A stretch of DNA of 64,000 nt from Huiozyma naganishii CBS 8797 (taxonomy: Eukaryota; Ascomycota; Saccharomycetes; Saccharomycetales; Saccharomycetaceae), in NCBI RefSeq assembly GCF_000348985.1, contig NC_035931.1, forward strand, positions 1-64,000. Direction: 5' to 3'. Below are positions 48,564 to 56,846 of the stretch, piece by piece. The notes beneath the pieces were generated by a model. That model was not told the origin of the DNA. It made no database searches and saw only the letters and a list, made by a program, of their open reading frames with translations. The first letter of the stretch is position 1; the number at the start of each line of letters is the position of its first letter. Both the position numbers and the translations under genes were made by a program.

Positions 48564-48731
48564 CTGGATAGGTGCACCGCCATATACTATATAGAGCTAT
48601 ACATTGGGGACGTCTCGTTCCCGCGAACAGGGCATCATATCCATAATAATTTTTAATCACTAAATCTCAATTGCTGTCGTAGTGGCCTACTTAGCGAGAC
48701 AAGAGCTGTCCACGACGTTGAAGCCTGCACA

Positions 48732-49685
48732 ATGTTGAGGCTCTGTCTGCTGTTGTACATCTCCGTTTCGTACGTGTTGGCGCTGTATTTTGCGCCGGAG
48801 GATGTGTCCGATTACAAGACGAAGCGGGACGACCCTCGGGTCATCAAGGCGCGGATGAGACAGATCGTCAAAGTGACCATACTGAACGTGGTCGTCGTGC
48901 CGCTGGTAATCAGCTTGTGTTCCACCTCGGGGGTGACCTTCAAAGGTGCGTTTCTCGATCTTGGGATCCTTCCGGGCCACTACATTGCCCGTGGTGGACA
49001 GTGGGATCTTGCCTCTTACGTGCGGGACATCTGGCGGTGTCTCGTGCTGGTCAGTTTACTGTACGTGGGTCCCCTAACGGACGCTGTTCTGTGTGCTGCT
49101 CTTACTGGTGTACCGGCGAAGCAGATCTGTTCGGATCTGTGGGGCCAATTCAACGACGTGTGGGGGGTGAGAAACTACTTGTTCGGTCCCATCAGTGAGG
49201 AGCTAGTGTACACTTCAATGTTGCTCACCACGTACATCTCGCTACAGGGTCCAGAAGCTGATCCCCTGACGCTTCAGAGATTGTTGTGGCAGCCCTCCGT
49301 TTACTTTGGGATAGCTCACTTGCACCACGGCTACGAGATGTTCGCCAGCGGGACTTTGACCCTGTGGCAGATCGGGGTGACCGTTACGTTCCAGATGCTG
49401 TACACTACTGTTTTTGGTGCGCTGACAAACTACGTGTTCCTGCGCACGGGGGGGAACCTGTGGGCATGTATCGTGTTGCACTCGTTTTGCAACTTCATGG
49501 GGTTCCCGCAAGGTTCTGAAACGACGTTCCAGTTCACGATCTTGACACCGGCGAGAACAAAGAGGGGCGCGGCCCTTGTGTCCCTTTGGAACACCCTCTA
49601 CTACATACTGCTACTCGTCGGGCTTTTACTGTTCTACTTCGCTGCTGGTGGGCTGGTCACCAACGAGCACTCGTTGCAAGTGTGA
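48732..49685 (+). CDS. RCE1: CAAX prenyl protease 2 (type II CAAX endopeptidase)
   Basis: The 317-residue product (S. cerevisiae Rce1: 315) is an ER multi-pass membrane protease that removes the last three residues of farnesylated or geranylgeranylated proteins such as Ras and a-factor. About seven hydrophobic segments are visible. The ABI-family catalytic motifs are present: GPISEELVYTSML with the catalytic Glu pair, FGIAHLHHGYEM with conserved His, and VLHSFCNFMGFP with the last His/Asn. Tandem after BUL1 and before SCS7; ZDS1, which lies between RCE1 and SCS7 in S. cerevisiae, is absent. Confidence 0.95.
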   Translation: MLRLCLLLYISVSYVLALYFAPEDVSDYKTKRDDPRVIKARMRQIVKVTILNVVVVPLVISLCSTSGVTFKGAFLDLGILPGHYIARGGQWDLASYVRDIWRCLVLVSLLYVGPLTDAVLCAALTGVPAKQICSDLWGQFNDVWGVRNYLFGPISEELVYTSMLLTTYISLQGPEADPLTLQRLLWQPSVYFGIAHLHHGYEMFASGTLTLWQIGVTVTFQMLYTTVFGALTNYVFLRTGGNLWACIVLHSFCNFMGFPQGSETTFQFTILTPARTKRGAALVSLWNTLYYILLLVGLLLFYFAAGGLVTNEHSLQV

Positions 49686-49980
49686 CAGAGAGCGAAGCCG
49701 TGTCCATACGGAGACGGGAGAGTGTTTATGCAAGGAAAACTGCACAAGTAAGCACAAAACCCCGCTAAACGAGGACGCAAACCGTGCCTCCCGCATTGTA
49801 GCGTGAAGCCCGCGGGGGTCGCCCCGCGCGGGAGGCTTTCTGTGGGGCGTGGCGCAAAAACCGCGCAGTTGCAGCTCGAAAAGGGGGAAACAACTGAGGA
49901 AGAATGTCACTGCGACCGTGTACCTGTCGCCGCGGTGAAGTAAGCAACAGCACCGGTCCTCTGCTGTCCTTTGCTGTCCT

Positions 49981-50001
49981 CTGCTGCTGCTGCTGCTGCT
50001 G
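49981..50001 (+). repeat. (CTG)7 trinucleotide repeat
   Basis: Seven perfect CTG units in the SCS7 upstream region, outside any supported coding sequence. Preceded by CTGCTGTCCTTTGCTGTCCT-like degenerate copies. Confidence 0.85.
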
Positions 50002-50151
50002 CGTCGTATAACGACGTCCGTGCAAAGCGACGCAACTTCCCAAAAGGGAAATATTCTGAGGATTTACGCTTTTCTTCGAGAAATTTATCGCGTTTTGCCG
50101 AAAATGGAAATCCAGGTTTTCCTCTTTGTGCGCGTCGTCTCTGTGCACTGG

Positions 50152-50159
50152 TATAAAAA
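50152..50159 (+). promoter_or_regulatory. TATA box of SCS7
   Basis: TATAAAAA, 108-115 bases before the ATG at 50267. The frame is open further 5' to a codon at 50126, but this TATA would then lie within the coding region, which supports the downstream start. Confidence 0.5.
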
Positions 50160-50266
50160 GGCCAGCGAGGTTGGTCTGGATAGTCCAGTTGCTGCTCGTG
50201 GTTCTTTGTGTGTCTTCCAGCTTTCCCAGAGCACCACTTATCGCAGCTTTCTCCCCCACGACAAGA

Positions 50267-51388
50267 ATGAGCAGCAATTCCAGGACTTTGGAACTGGTCA
50301 GCAAGGACACTGTTGCCTCGCACAACCAGAAAAACGACGCTTGGGTCGTCGTACAAGGCAGGAAGGTCGTTGACATTTCTGCCTATATCAGAGAGCGTCC
50401 CGAGAAAGAGGAGCTTTTGCTGTCTTTGGCAGGGAAGGATATCACGGACCGGAGCCACGAGTTCCCCGGGTTGAACGCGGATGACCATCTCGTGGGGTAC
50501 TTGGCGACAGATTTGGAGGAAAAAGAGTTGTTGTCAAACAAGGACCACAAAGTTGAGGTCAAATTGGAAGGTGGTGAAACTTTCGACTCTTCCACTTTCG
50601 TCAAGGACTTGCCCACGGAGGATAAGTTGAGTATTGCCACGGACACAAAACGTGATTACCAGAAACATCATTTCCTGGACTTGGAAAAACCGTTGATCCC
50701 TCAAGTGCTGTTCGGGAGCTTCACAAAGGACTTCTACGTCGATCAGATCCACAGACCAAGACACTACGGGAAGGGTTCCGCCCCACTGTTTGGGAACTTC
50801 TTGGAACCAATCTCGAAGACCGCATGGTACGTCGTCCCCATCGTCTGGGGGCCCGTCGTCCTTTACTTCCTCGGGAGATCATTAAAGGGGATACACCCTA
50901 TCTTTGCCCTAATGCTCTTCGCACTGGGTGGGTTTGTATGGACTTTGATCGAATACTGCATGCACAGATTCCTGTTCCATTTCGATGACTGGCTACCAGA
51001 GAACAACGTCGCCTTCACCATCCATTTCTTACTCCACGGTGTACACCACTACTTGCCCATGGACGGTTACCGTCTAGTGGTCCCACCAGCTTTGTTTGTC
51101 GTCCTGTGCACTCCATTTTACAAGTTGGTCTTCAAACTGTTACCCCACTACGTGGCCTGTGCCGGGTTCGCAGGCGGTATGTTCGGCTACATATGCTACG
51201 ACTTGATCCACTACTTCTTACACCACTCGAAGATGCCAAAGTTCATGAGGAAATTGAAGCAGTACCACTTGGAGCACCACTACAAAAACTACCAATTGGG
51301 GTTCGGTGTCTCTAATTGGTTCTGGGACAAAGTGTTCGACACCTACTTGGGCAAAGACGCTCCAATCTCCCCAATGAAGTACGATTAG
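50267..51388 (+). CDS. SCS7: Sphingolipid fatty-acid alpha (C-2) hydroxylase with altered cytochrome b5 domain
   Basis: A 373-residue product (S. cerevisiae Scs7: 384) that hydroxylates the very-long-chain fatty acid of ceramide in the ER. The fatty-acid hydroxylase domain is complete. About four membrane helices carry the di-iron histidine motifs HRFLFHFDDWLP, HFLLHGVHHYLPMD, HYFLHH and YHLEHHYKNYQ. The N-terminal cytochrome b5 domain (residues about 5-80) is recognisable (DAWVVVQGRKVVDIS, AGKDIT, LVGYLATD), but the heme motif HPGG reads RPEK at residues 44-47, and the segment holding the second heme ligand is about ten residues short. Heme binding by this domain is therefore doubtful. The start MSSNSRTLEL aligns with the S. 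cerevisiae start. Confidence 0.94.
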   Translation: MSSNSRTLELVSKDTVASHNQKNDAWVVVQGRKVVDISAYIRERPEKEELLLSLAGKDITDRSHEFPGLNADDHLVGYLATDLEEKELLSNKDHKVEVKLEGGETFDSSTFVKDLPTEDKLSIATDTKRDYQKHHFLDLEKPLIPQVLFGSFTKDFYVDQIHRPRHYGKGSAPLFGNFLEPISKTAWYVVPIVWGPVVLYFLGRSLKGIHPIFALMLFALGGFVWTLIEYCMHRFLFHFDDWLPENNVAFTIHFLLHGVHHYLPMDGYRLVVPPALFVVLCTPFYKLVFKLLPHYVACAGFAGGMFGYICYDLIHYFLHHSKMPKFMRKLKQYHLEHHYKNYQLGFGVSNWFWDKVFDTYLGKDAPISPMKYD

Positions 51389-52048
51389 TGGACCGCTTTT
51401 CACAGGATATTGTTTTTTTTATCATCATCTTAGCTTCGAAGTTGCCACGCTTCCCGCCTCTGATAAATGTTAGTTTCTTTCATTCACCCTAACTCAAAGG
51501 CAATTGTACGACTTTTATTTATATATCATGTTTTTGTATAAAACAGTATGTTGTTTTAACAATGAAATAAATGTTATGACTATCAAATCGGTGATGGATG
51601 TACTGCGTGGGAGAAGTGGTTTGCTTCTAGGGCCAGCATCGTTGAAGAAATGCCCCTATTACGCTTCCTATCTCGCTAGGAAAGGCAAGTTTTAAATGAG
51701 TTAAAATATCACATTAGAGTTAAGCAAAAGCGTGAAAAAGTGCAGTTTTGTAGTGTTCCTCTGTTGTACACCAGAGTTTGTAACGATAGAGCTGAAGCTT
51801 TTCTAAACTCGGGTCTTTACGAATGTGAAGTAGCTAGGAAAACAAAAAAACGCTGTATCCAACCTATCTATCGTGTTTATTAAGCCATTTCCACCACCAG
51901 ATATAATATTTATTAACTATAAGTCTATCTGTGCCAATTACAAAAAACACCAGACCACATTTCACAGCTCAAACATAAAACATAGTAAAAAAGCGTGCTG
52001 TAATTTGTGGAACAAAATAATGTGCTAAAATCCAATTTTTCGAAGTTC
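51389..52048. other. AT-rich intergenic region between SCS7 and tRNA
   Basis: No supportable gene. A 39-codon frame at 51576-51695 has no recognised similarity. URA10, which is in this neighbourhood in S. cerevisiae, is absent. No transposon terminal repeat was recognised although tRNA-flanking sites are common targets. Confidence 0.45.
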
Positions 52049-52120
52049 GGTCCTATAGTGTAGTGGTTATCACTTTCGGTTCTGATCCGGACAACCCCGG
52101 TTCGAATCCGGGTAGGACCT
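52049..52120 (+). tRNA. CDC65: tRNA-Gln(CUG)
   Basis: A 72-base tRNA without intron. The acceptor stem GGTCCTA pairs with TAGGACC and is followed by discriminator T. The D arm contains TAGTGGTTATC (A box), and the anticodon loop TTCTGAT at 52080-52086 holds anticodon CTG at 52082-52084, with stem TTCGG/CCGGA. The T arm GGTTCGAATCC is the B box. A Pol III terminator of T residues follows. The sequence is almost that of S. cerevisiae glutamine tRNAs. In S. cerevisiae the single tRNA-Gln(CUG), CDC65, is essential and lies close to RRN9, so position and identity agree. Confidence 0.95.
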
Positions 52121-52131
52121 TTATTTTTTTG
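52121..52131 (+). terminator. Pol III terminator of tRNA-Gln
   Basis: TTTATTTTTTT directly after the tRNA 3' end; runs of four or more T end Pol III transcription. Confidence 0.8.
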
Positions 52132-52716
52132 GCTTTTTTGAAGCGGCCTGTAGAATTCCTTAATATATGAGTAATGACACTAGTGTGCCCGGTAGTTTTA
52201 CCGTAGCCTGATTATCATTTACTCAGTTAGTCTTGCCCTATTATTTTTTGTTAGTTCATATTTAGAAAAGTGTCAAAACCTGAAACAATTATGCAAGTTC
52301 TGGTTATATATGTTTAGGAATATTTGTAGGGTGCACCTAGTAAACAATTTCCTCAGCCTGATTCACAGTGCCTGGTGCTGTTCGTATAATTGGAAGTGGC
52401 CAGCAAGCTATATTCAGGGACCCCCGCAATTTGATTAAAAAAATTCTATGTAGAAGTTTTAAAATTACAGTCATCATCTGCCATGATTTAGAACAGAACT
52501 CTTTTATGTGCTGGGGCATGAAGAATCAAATTATCGTCCTTGTCTTGTTACTTCTCTTTTGAAGTTCTGCGTCATTTTGTTTCTTTATGTGTACTTTTCT
52601 GCTTAGTTTACTATACATTAAAAGTTTATAATCAAAAGGAGTACAACTAAATAAAAAAAAGTTCACAGACAATACAATTTGAAAGTACGTTATTCTCCGT
52701 AAAGTTCAGGAATCAG
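52132..52716. other. Intergenic between tRNA and Old Yellow Enzyme gene
   Basis: AT-rich, no gene seen on either strand. Contains the 3' ends of the tRNA unit (+) and the OYE gene (-). Confidence 0.5.
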
Positions 52717-53913
52717 TCACTTCCATCCCCAATTAATAGCTTCTTCAAACGTTGGATAATCAGTATATCCCTCCTTTGTATGTGTGTAAAAAGTGGACCT
52801 GTCGTACTTGTTCAGTGGGAGACCTTCCCTTAGACGCTCTACTAAATCGGGATTAGCGATATAGAATCTACCGTAAGCGATCAAACTCCTATTGTTCTCT
52901 AAAGCTTTCTTAGTCTCAGCTTCCTGTAGAGTAAAATTGCCCGCTCTGATGACCACACCCTTCCAAACAGAATAGATGTAATCATTAGTTCCCGTTACAT
53001 CGGCAATATCGTCGTAATCAGCGAGCGGTGCACTAACACGAGGTTCCACAACGTGAACATACGCCGCGGGTTTCCCGTTATTGGCTCTCTTTTGTAATTC
53101 ACCTAAAAGTAAAACGTACGTTGCTAGAAGAGTCGGATCAGAACTTCCTGACATGCCATTAAATTTACTGTAAGGGGAAATGCGGACCCCCATTTTCTCC
53201 CACCCAATGGCCTCGGCAATACCATCTATAACTTCCAGGGGAAACCGTATTCTATTCTCTATCGTGCCACCGTATTCATCGGTTCTTTTGTTCGTTACAG
53301 GGTCCAAAAATTGGTTCAAAAGGAACCCTGTTGCACAATGGACCTCCACCCCATCCGCGCCTGCTCCAATTGCATTTCTAGCGGCTTGCACATAATCAGC
53401 AATGTACTGTTTCATCTCGTCCTTCGTTAGACCATGTAAGGGATTCCCGCATTCTTTAGCTGCCCTCTCCGAGTTTTCATCGAAGTACACACCTGGAGAG
53501 GGAGCATCAAACCGTAGATTATCCCTCTTCAGGTTTGCAGGGGACCCACGTCTTCCTTGGCTGATAAGTTGCAACCAGACAAAGCACTTATTGTCGTGTA
53601 TCCTTTTGAATATCTTTGTCCATTCGTCAATCTGTTCCTTCGTCCAAATCCCGGGTGCGTGGTCATGCCCGCCTGCCTGTGCGCATGGAATGACACTCTC
53701 TGTAAAGATCAGAGTACCAGGTGTCTTGGACCGTTGGTCGTAATACTCAAGGGCCAGCTGCCTGTTTGGGACCAAACCCGGGTATTCGGCCCTCATTCTT
53801 GAAAGGGGGGCCATTACGGCCCTGTGCTCCAATTGCACATTCCCTACTTTAATGGGCTCAAACAACTTCGTGTCCTTCCAAGCAAGGGGTTCAACTCCTT
53901 TGAGGAAAGCCAT
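52717..53913 (-). CDS. Old Yellow Enzyme family flavoprotein with altered active site
   Basis: A 398-residue FMN-binding (beta/alpha)8-barrel protein, the same length as S. cerevisiae Oye2/Oye3 (400). Such enzymes use NADPH to reduce activated alkenes. The fold is intact: LFEPIKVGNVQLEHRAVM, GGHDHAPGIWTKEQI, NQFLDPVTNKRTDEYGG, IAYGRFYIANPDLVERL and LPLNKYDRSTFY, with conserved FMN contacts including Gln115. However, the substrate-binding motif HSANGY of OYE1 reads HCATGF. His192 is kept, Asn194 is Thr195, and the proton donor Tyr196 is Phe197; also Thr37 is Ser38 and Trp116 is Ile117. Enone reduction may be weak, or substrate range changed. The gene is not in this position in S. cerevisiae, so it is an insertion or duplicate. 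Codon use looks similar to its neighbours. Confidence 0.92.
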   Translation of the reverse strand: MAFLKGVEPLAWKDTKLFEPIKVGNVQLEHRAVMAPLSRMRAEYPGLVPNRQLALEYYDQRSKTPGTLIFTESVIPCAQAGGHDHAPGIWTKEQIDEWTKIFKRIHDNKCFVWLQLISQGRRGSPANLKRDNLRFDAPSPGVYFDENSERAAKECGNPLHGLTKDEMKQYIADYVQAARNAIGAGADGVEVHCATGFLLNQFLDPVTNKRTDEYGGTIENRIRFPLEVIDGIAEAIGWEKMGVRISPYSKFNGMSGSSDPTLLATYVLLLGELQKRANNGKPAAYVHVVEPRVSAPLADYDDIADVTGTNDYIYSVWKGVVIRAGNFTLQEAETKKALENNRSLIAYGRFYIANPDLVERLREGLPLNKYDRSTFYTHTKEGYTDYPTFEEAINWGWK

Positions 53914-54598
53914 TGATGTTCGCTATCCCTCGTAACTCGTACCATCATGGGGAGAATATCGAGAGTCGAGTCAAAAACTAGAAGTTGAAACTAAAGATCT
54001 CCCATCCTTATATACAATTCTCAAGCAGAGCAGGTTGCCCTGGAGGGAGAGAAACCTCTTGAAAAGTCCTTCGACGGAGGGCTTGTTCTGTTGGGATGTG
54101 CCAGCCACGGCCGAGATCTCGGAGAACGGCTCGTGATATTTTCCGGCTCAATTTAGGTCCCGATGGCTACCTTCAGAAGGTCGTAGGGCTACAGACAGCA
54201 TTAACTTTTAGACACGATGCACCGTGCAGTCAACTATTACCGCAAGAGACAGGAAGGTGGATTGGTAGTTGGTATGTTGGTTTCAGTGTCTATCGTAGTC
54301 CAGCTACTAAGACCCATCAAAAGCAAGCGGAAAAATAAAGCACAAGCACACATCCTCTAGCACGGACTACCACCTCATATCCACATGCCCCCCAGAGAGA
54401 CGGTGCTCAGCGCCAACTGCCCTTCTCAGAGGACAAGGCATCGAGAGGTGAACAAAATAATAGTAGTAATAGCAAGAAAAAAATATATATACGCGAAAAT
54501 TATCTAATTGCTTAGACGAAGTATGAGAGAAGAGGTGGTCCGCAACACCACTGTTAGGTCTCATACAGGGTGGCATTCTCTTCCACAAGGTTCCCAGC
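53914..54598. other. Divergent promoter OYE/RRN9
   Basis: No gene. AT-rich near RRN9 with TATATATA at 54484-54491, about 110 bases before the RRN9 ATG. I found no clear Yap1 site (TTAGTAA/TTACTAA), which would be usual for OYE genes. Confidence 0.45.
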
Positions 54599-55966
54599 AT
54601 GAGTGATGACACCTCTGCTGGAGAAAGCGAGCGACTCGAGGACGGTCCCGGACGGAATGCGGACTCTGTCCCGAGCAATGACAAGGAATTGAAAAAAATA
54701 GACCGAGAGCAACAACAAACCATTGACAGCGCTCACGAATTGCTCACAACTTTGGAATATGCTCATAGAAATGATCTCCCATTGCATCTGTACTCGTCAT
54801 TTCTTTTGAAGAAGCTGTTGTGCAGGGCAAACGAACGGAAACATGCGTACGAGGTTAACAAATTCATTCAACATAATATAAAGGACAGTTGGGTCAGTTG
54901 GCCTAATGAGAACACAGCGATAAATCCACAGACAGATACGATATACGAAGATACCCCCACGAAACGAGGGGGCAGTAACCAACCAGCGGGGGCGGTGGTG
55001 GACGATCCGATACGACCTGGTGAAGTATCTGAAAGAGCACTTCGACACGCCGCTCGCCTGTTAAATATCGAAATGAATGCCGTTTGGCAGCAAGGTCTGA
55101 GCAGATCTGCGCGCATTGCAGGCACTTCCTTGGATGTTGATAAATGCGAAATGCCCGTAGAGCTTTCCTCACGCGTTATCGGGAAGTTGGATCATCTCTT
55201 CGCAGGGTTAAACCACAAGATTGCCCAAAAGAATAAAATCTCCATATCTAACGATCCTGAGGCACCAGTGAGACATATCTCCGATTTGGAAGCTGTTCAG
55301 GAACGTGACGATACTACAAGGGTAAATCAAGATACAAAACTAACCTACCACGACATAATTGAACGCGCTTGCGAGATGAACGAAGATATGAAGGACATCT
55401 ATATGAAATCTTTGGAGTTGTACCACGACATACCGAAACAGTACAGAAAACAGCAATTCAAGCTACCGAAAAAGGTCCTGAAGCATTTTAGGTATAAACA
55501 TGACAGAACGCCGCATTTGAGGGCTATGTGCGATACCATGAAAGACAAGGAATACGTCCCGATCAAACGGCTTCTTAATGACGCAAGCTTGAACACCGAG
55601 GAGAGGACTCTGCTGAAGACGTTCCAGAGTAATGATGTAGAACACAATTTGAACAAAAAATCGTTTCTTCTAATCAAGTATAATCAAGAACGGTGGGAAC
55701 GAAGTCGGAATGGCTGCGAGGATGAGGACCCGGCAGTGAAAGATACAAAGAATGGACCGAAACAGAAACAACAACAGAAAGGAGATTTACCACCGGATAT
55801 TTCGACACTACCAATACGGAAATTCACACCGTACCTAGACGAGGACGCTGAAGTAGACGAGGACGAGTACGGCATAGCAGACTGTTTAGTGACACTACCC
55901 AGACGACATTGTAACAATAATAATAGTAATAATAATAATATTAATGGTGATAATATACCAAAGTAA
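54599..55966 (+). CDS. RRN9: RNA polymerase I upstream activation factor subunit
   Basis: A 455-residue product (S. cerevisiae Rrn9: 365). Rrn9 is part of UAF, with Rrn5, Rrn10, Uaf30 and histones H3/H4, which binds the rDNA promoter and recruits TBP. The conserved N-terminal part covers residues about 35-90 (HELLTTLEYAHRNDLPLHLYSSFLLKKL) and an Arg/His-rich helical region follows (SERALRHAARLLNIEMNAVWQQGL). The extra length is mainly an acidic C-terminal segment and an Asn-rich end (NNNNSNNNNIN). Identification relies on these similarities plus synteny with TMA23 and PRP24 (YMR270C-YMR269W-YMR268C). Confidence 0.86.
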   Translation: MSDDTSAGESERLEDGPGRNADSVPSNDKELKKIDREQQQTIDSAHELLTTLEYAHRNDLPLHLYSSFLLKKLLCRANERKHAYEVNKFIQHNIKDSWVSWPNENTAINPQTDTIYEDTPTKRGGSNQPAGAVVDDPIRPGEVSERALRHAARLLNIEMNAVWQQGLSRSARIAGTSLDVDKCEMPVELSSRVIGKLDHLFAGLNHKIAQKNKISISNDPEAPVRHISDLEAVQERDDTTRVNQDTKLTYHDIIERACEMNEDMKDIYMKSLELYHDIPKQYRKQQFKLPKKVLKHFRYKHDRTPHLRAMCDTMKDKEYVPIKRLLNDASLNTEERTLLKTFQSNDVEHNLNKKSFLLIKYNQERWERSRNGCEDEDPAVKDTKNGPKQKQQQKGDLPPDISTLPIRKFTPYLDEDAEVDEDEYGIADCLVTLPRRHCNNNNSNNNNINGDNIPK

Positions 55967-56070
55967 TGTACAGTCATTTTATAGAAGTATGGGGACGAAT
56001 GGATATAGTGATGAATTTATATATATAGATATATGCTGCATTAATGATGAAAACGTTTTCATCTTGATTA

Positions 56071-56700
56071 TCATTTCTTGTGCTTCTTTGCTGTCTTATG
56101 CTTCTTCTCGCTCCTGTGCTTCTTCTCGCTCCTGTGCTTCTTTTCGCTCTTGAGCTTCTTTTTTGCATGCCTTTTTTCCCGTTTCTTCTCCTCTTTGATT
56201 TCGTCTTTCTTGTGCCTCTTGTGATGCTTCTTATCCTTCTCCTCAGAGTCTCTTGATCTCTTTTTGCTTTTCTTCGACTTGTTCCTACTCTTCTCTTCGT
56301 CCCCAACTACAACGTCCTTAGGAGTTTCTGTTTCCCTCTTCAATCCGATGGTTCCCTTCAACCCTTCACCTTGCACGAACCACTGGTATAACGGGGAACT
56401 CTGCTTTGATACAGCGGAACCAACAGCTTTGTTCTGTTTAAAGACAATGCCCTCGCCCTTCTTTTCACTTGTAGTCACGTCCAAATTCTTCAAATGGCCG
56501 TCAAACAGTCTCTCCCACCATGCCTCGCTGTCATCATTACCGGGTGTCGTCCCCAAACCTTTCTTATCTCTCTTGTGTTTCACCAAGATGGGTTTCTTCA
56601 AGCCGCCTGTCTTGAACGCCTCACCTTCCTTCCACCCGTATGCCTTCAAGTATTCTTTGCTATCTATCCTTCTAACATCCTTTGTACCAATATCAGCCAT
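56071..56700 (-). CDS. TMA23: Nucleolar G-patch-like ribosome biogenesis protein
   Basis: A 209-residue product (S. cerevisiae Tma23: 211). Conserved N-terminus: KEYLKAYGWKEGEAFKTGGLKKPILVKHKRDKKGLG (residues about 14-50), a G-patch-like segment, then DDSEAWWERLFDGHLKNLDV. The last 80 residues are Lys/His-rich with repeated SEKKHR units, suited to RNA binding and nucleolar location. Tma23 co-sediments with ribosomes and acts in 40S biogenesis. The frame is open 69 codons further 5', but those codons cross the shared promoter with PRP24 and contain its PAC/RRPE motifs, so the ATG at 56700 (MADIGTKDV) is chosen. Confidence 0.9.
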   Translation of the reverse strand: MADIGTKDVRRIDSKEYLKAYGWKEGEAFKTGGLKKPILVKHKRDKKGLGTTPGNDDSEAWWERLFDGHLKNLDVTTSEKKGEGIVFKQNKAVGSAVSKQSSPLYQWFVQGEGLKGTIGLKRETETPKDVVVGDEEKSRNKSKKSKKRSRDSEEKDKKHHKRHKKDEIKEEKKREKRHAKKKLKSEKKHRSEKKHRSEKKHKTAKKHKK

Positions 56701-56755
56701 ACTCAAACCGCGCCCACACCCAGTATTCAAACACCGAAAGATTACTGACCCAATG

Positions 56756-56806
56756 TCATCGATGAGTTCGATATATATTAGTGAATAACTAAAGGAAAAT
56801 TTTTTT
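56756..56806. promoter_or_regulatory. PAC and RRPE motifs between TMA23 and PRP24
   Basis: CGATGAG at 56760-56766 lies within the palindrome TCATCGATGA (56756-56765), a PAC-like core. GAAAATTTTTTT at 56795-56806 is RRPE-like. The pair is 56-106 bases upstream of TMA23, a ribosome-biogenesis gene; PRP24 shares the 146-bp promoter. Confidence 0.55.
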
Positions 56807-56846
56807 AGTATGTCATAAAGCGCAACGCTAAGGGCATCACACCAAA

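Larger units (their letters stand above)
49686..50266. other. Intergenic RCE1-SCS7; GC-rich hairpin and CTG repeat
   Basis: No gene. A GC-rich hairpin (CGCGGGG 49811-49817, loop GTCG, CCCCGCG 49822-49828), a (CTG)7 run at 49981-50001 preceded by two CTGTCCT-type repeats, and the SCS7 TATA box at 50152. ZDS1 has been lost from this interval relative to S. cerevisiae. Confidence 0.55.

Noticed and set aside
49806..49840. GC-rich hairpin between RCE1 and SCS7 as a bacterial-type terminator or sign of transfer
   Set aside because: Yeast Pol II does not terminate at such hairpins, and neighbouring genes are ordinary yeast genes. Listed only as a structural note.
51576..51695. 39-codon frame near the tRNA gene
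   Set aside because: Too short to judge and without similarity; no promoter context. Could be real but cannot be supported from sequence alone.
51389..54598. Ty-like LTR or transposon next to the tRNA-Gln gene
   Set aside because: I looked for TG...CA-bounded repeats, direct target duplications and reverse-transcriptase or integrase fragments and saw none. A search with a repeat library could overturn this.
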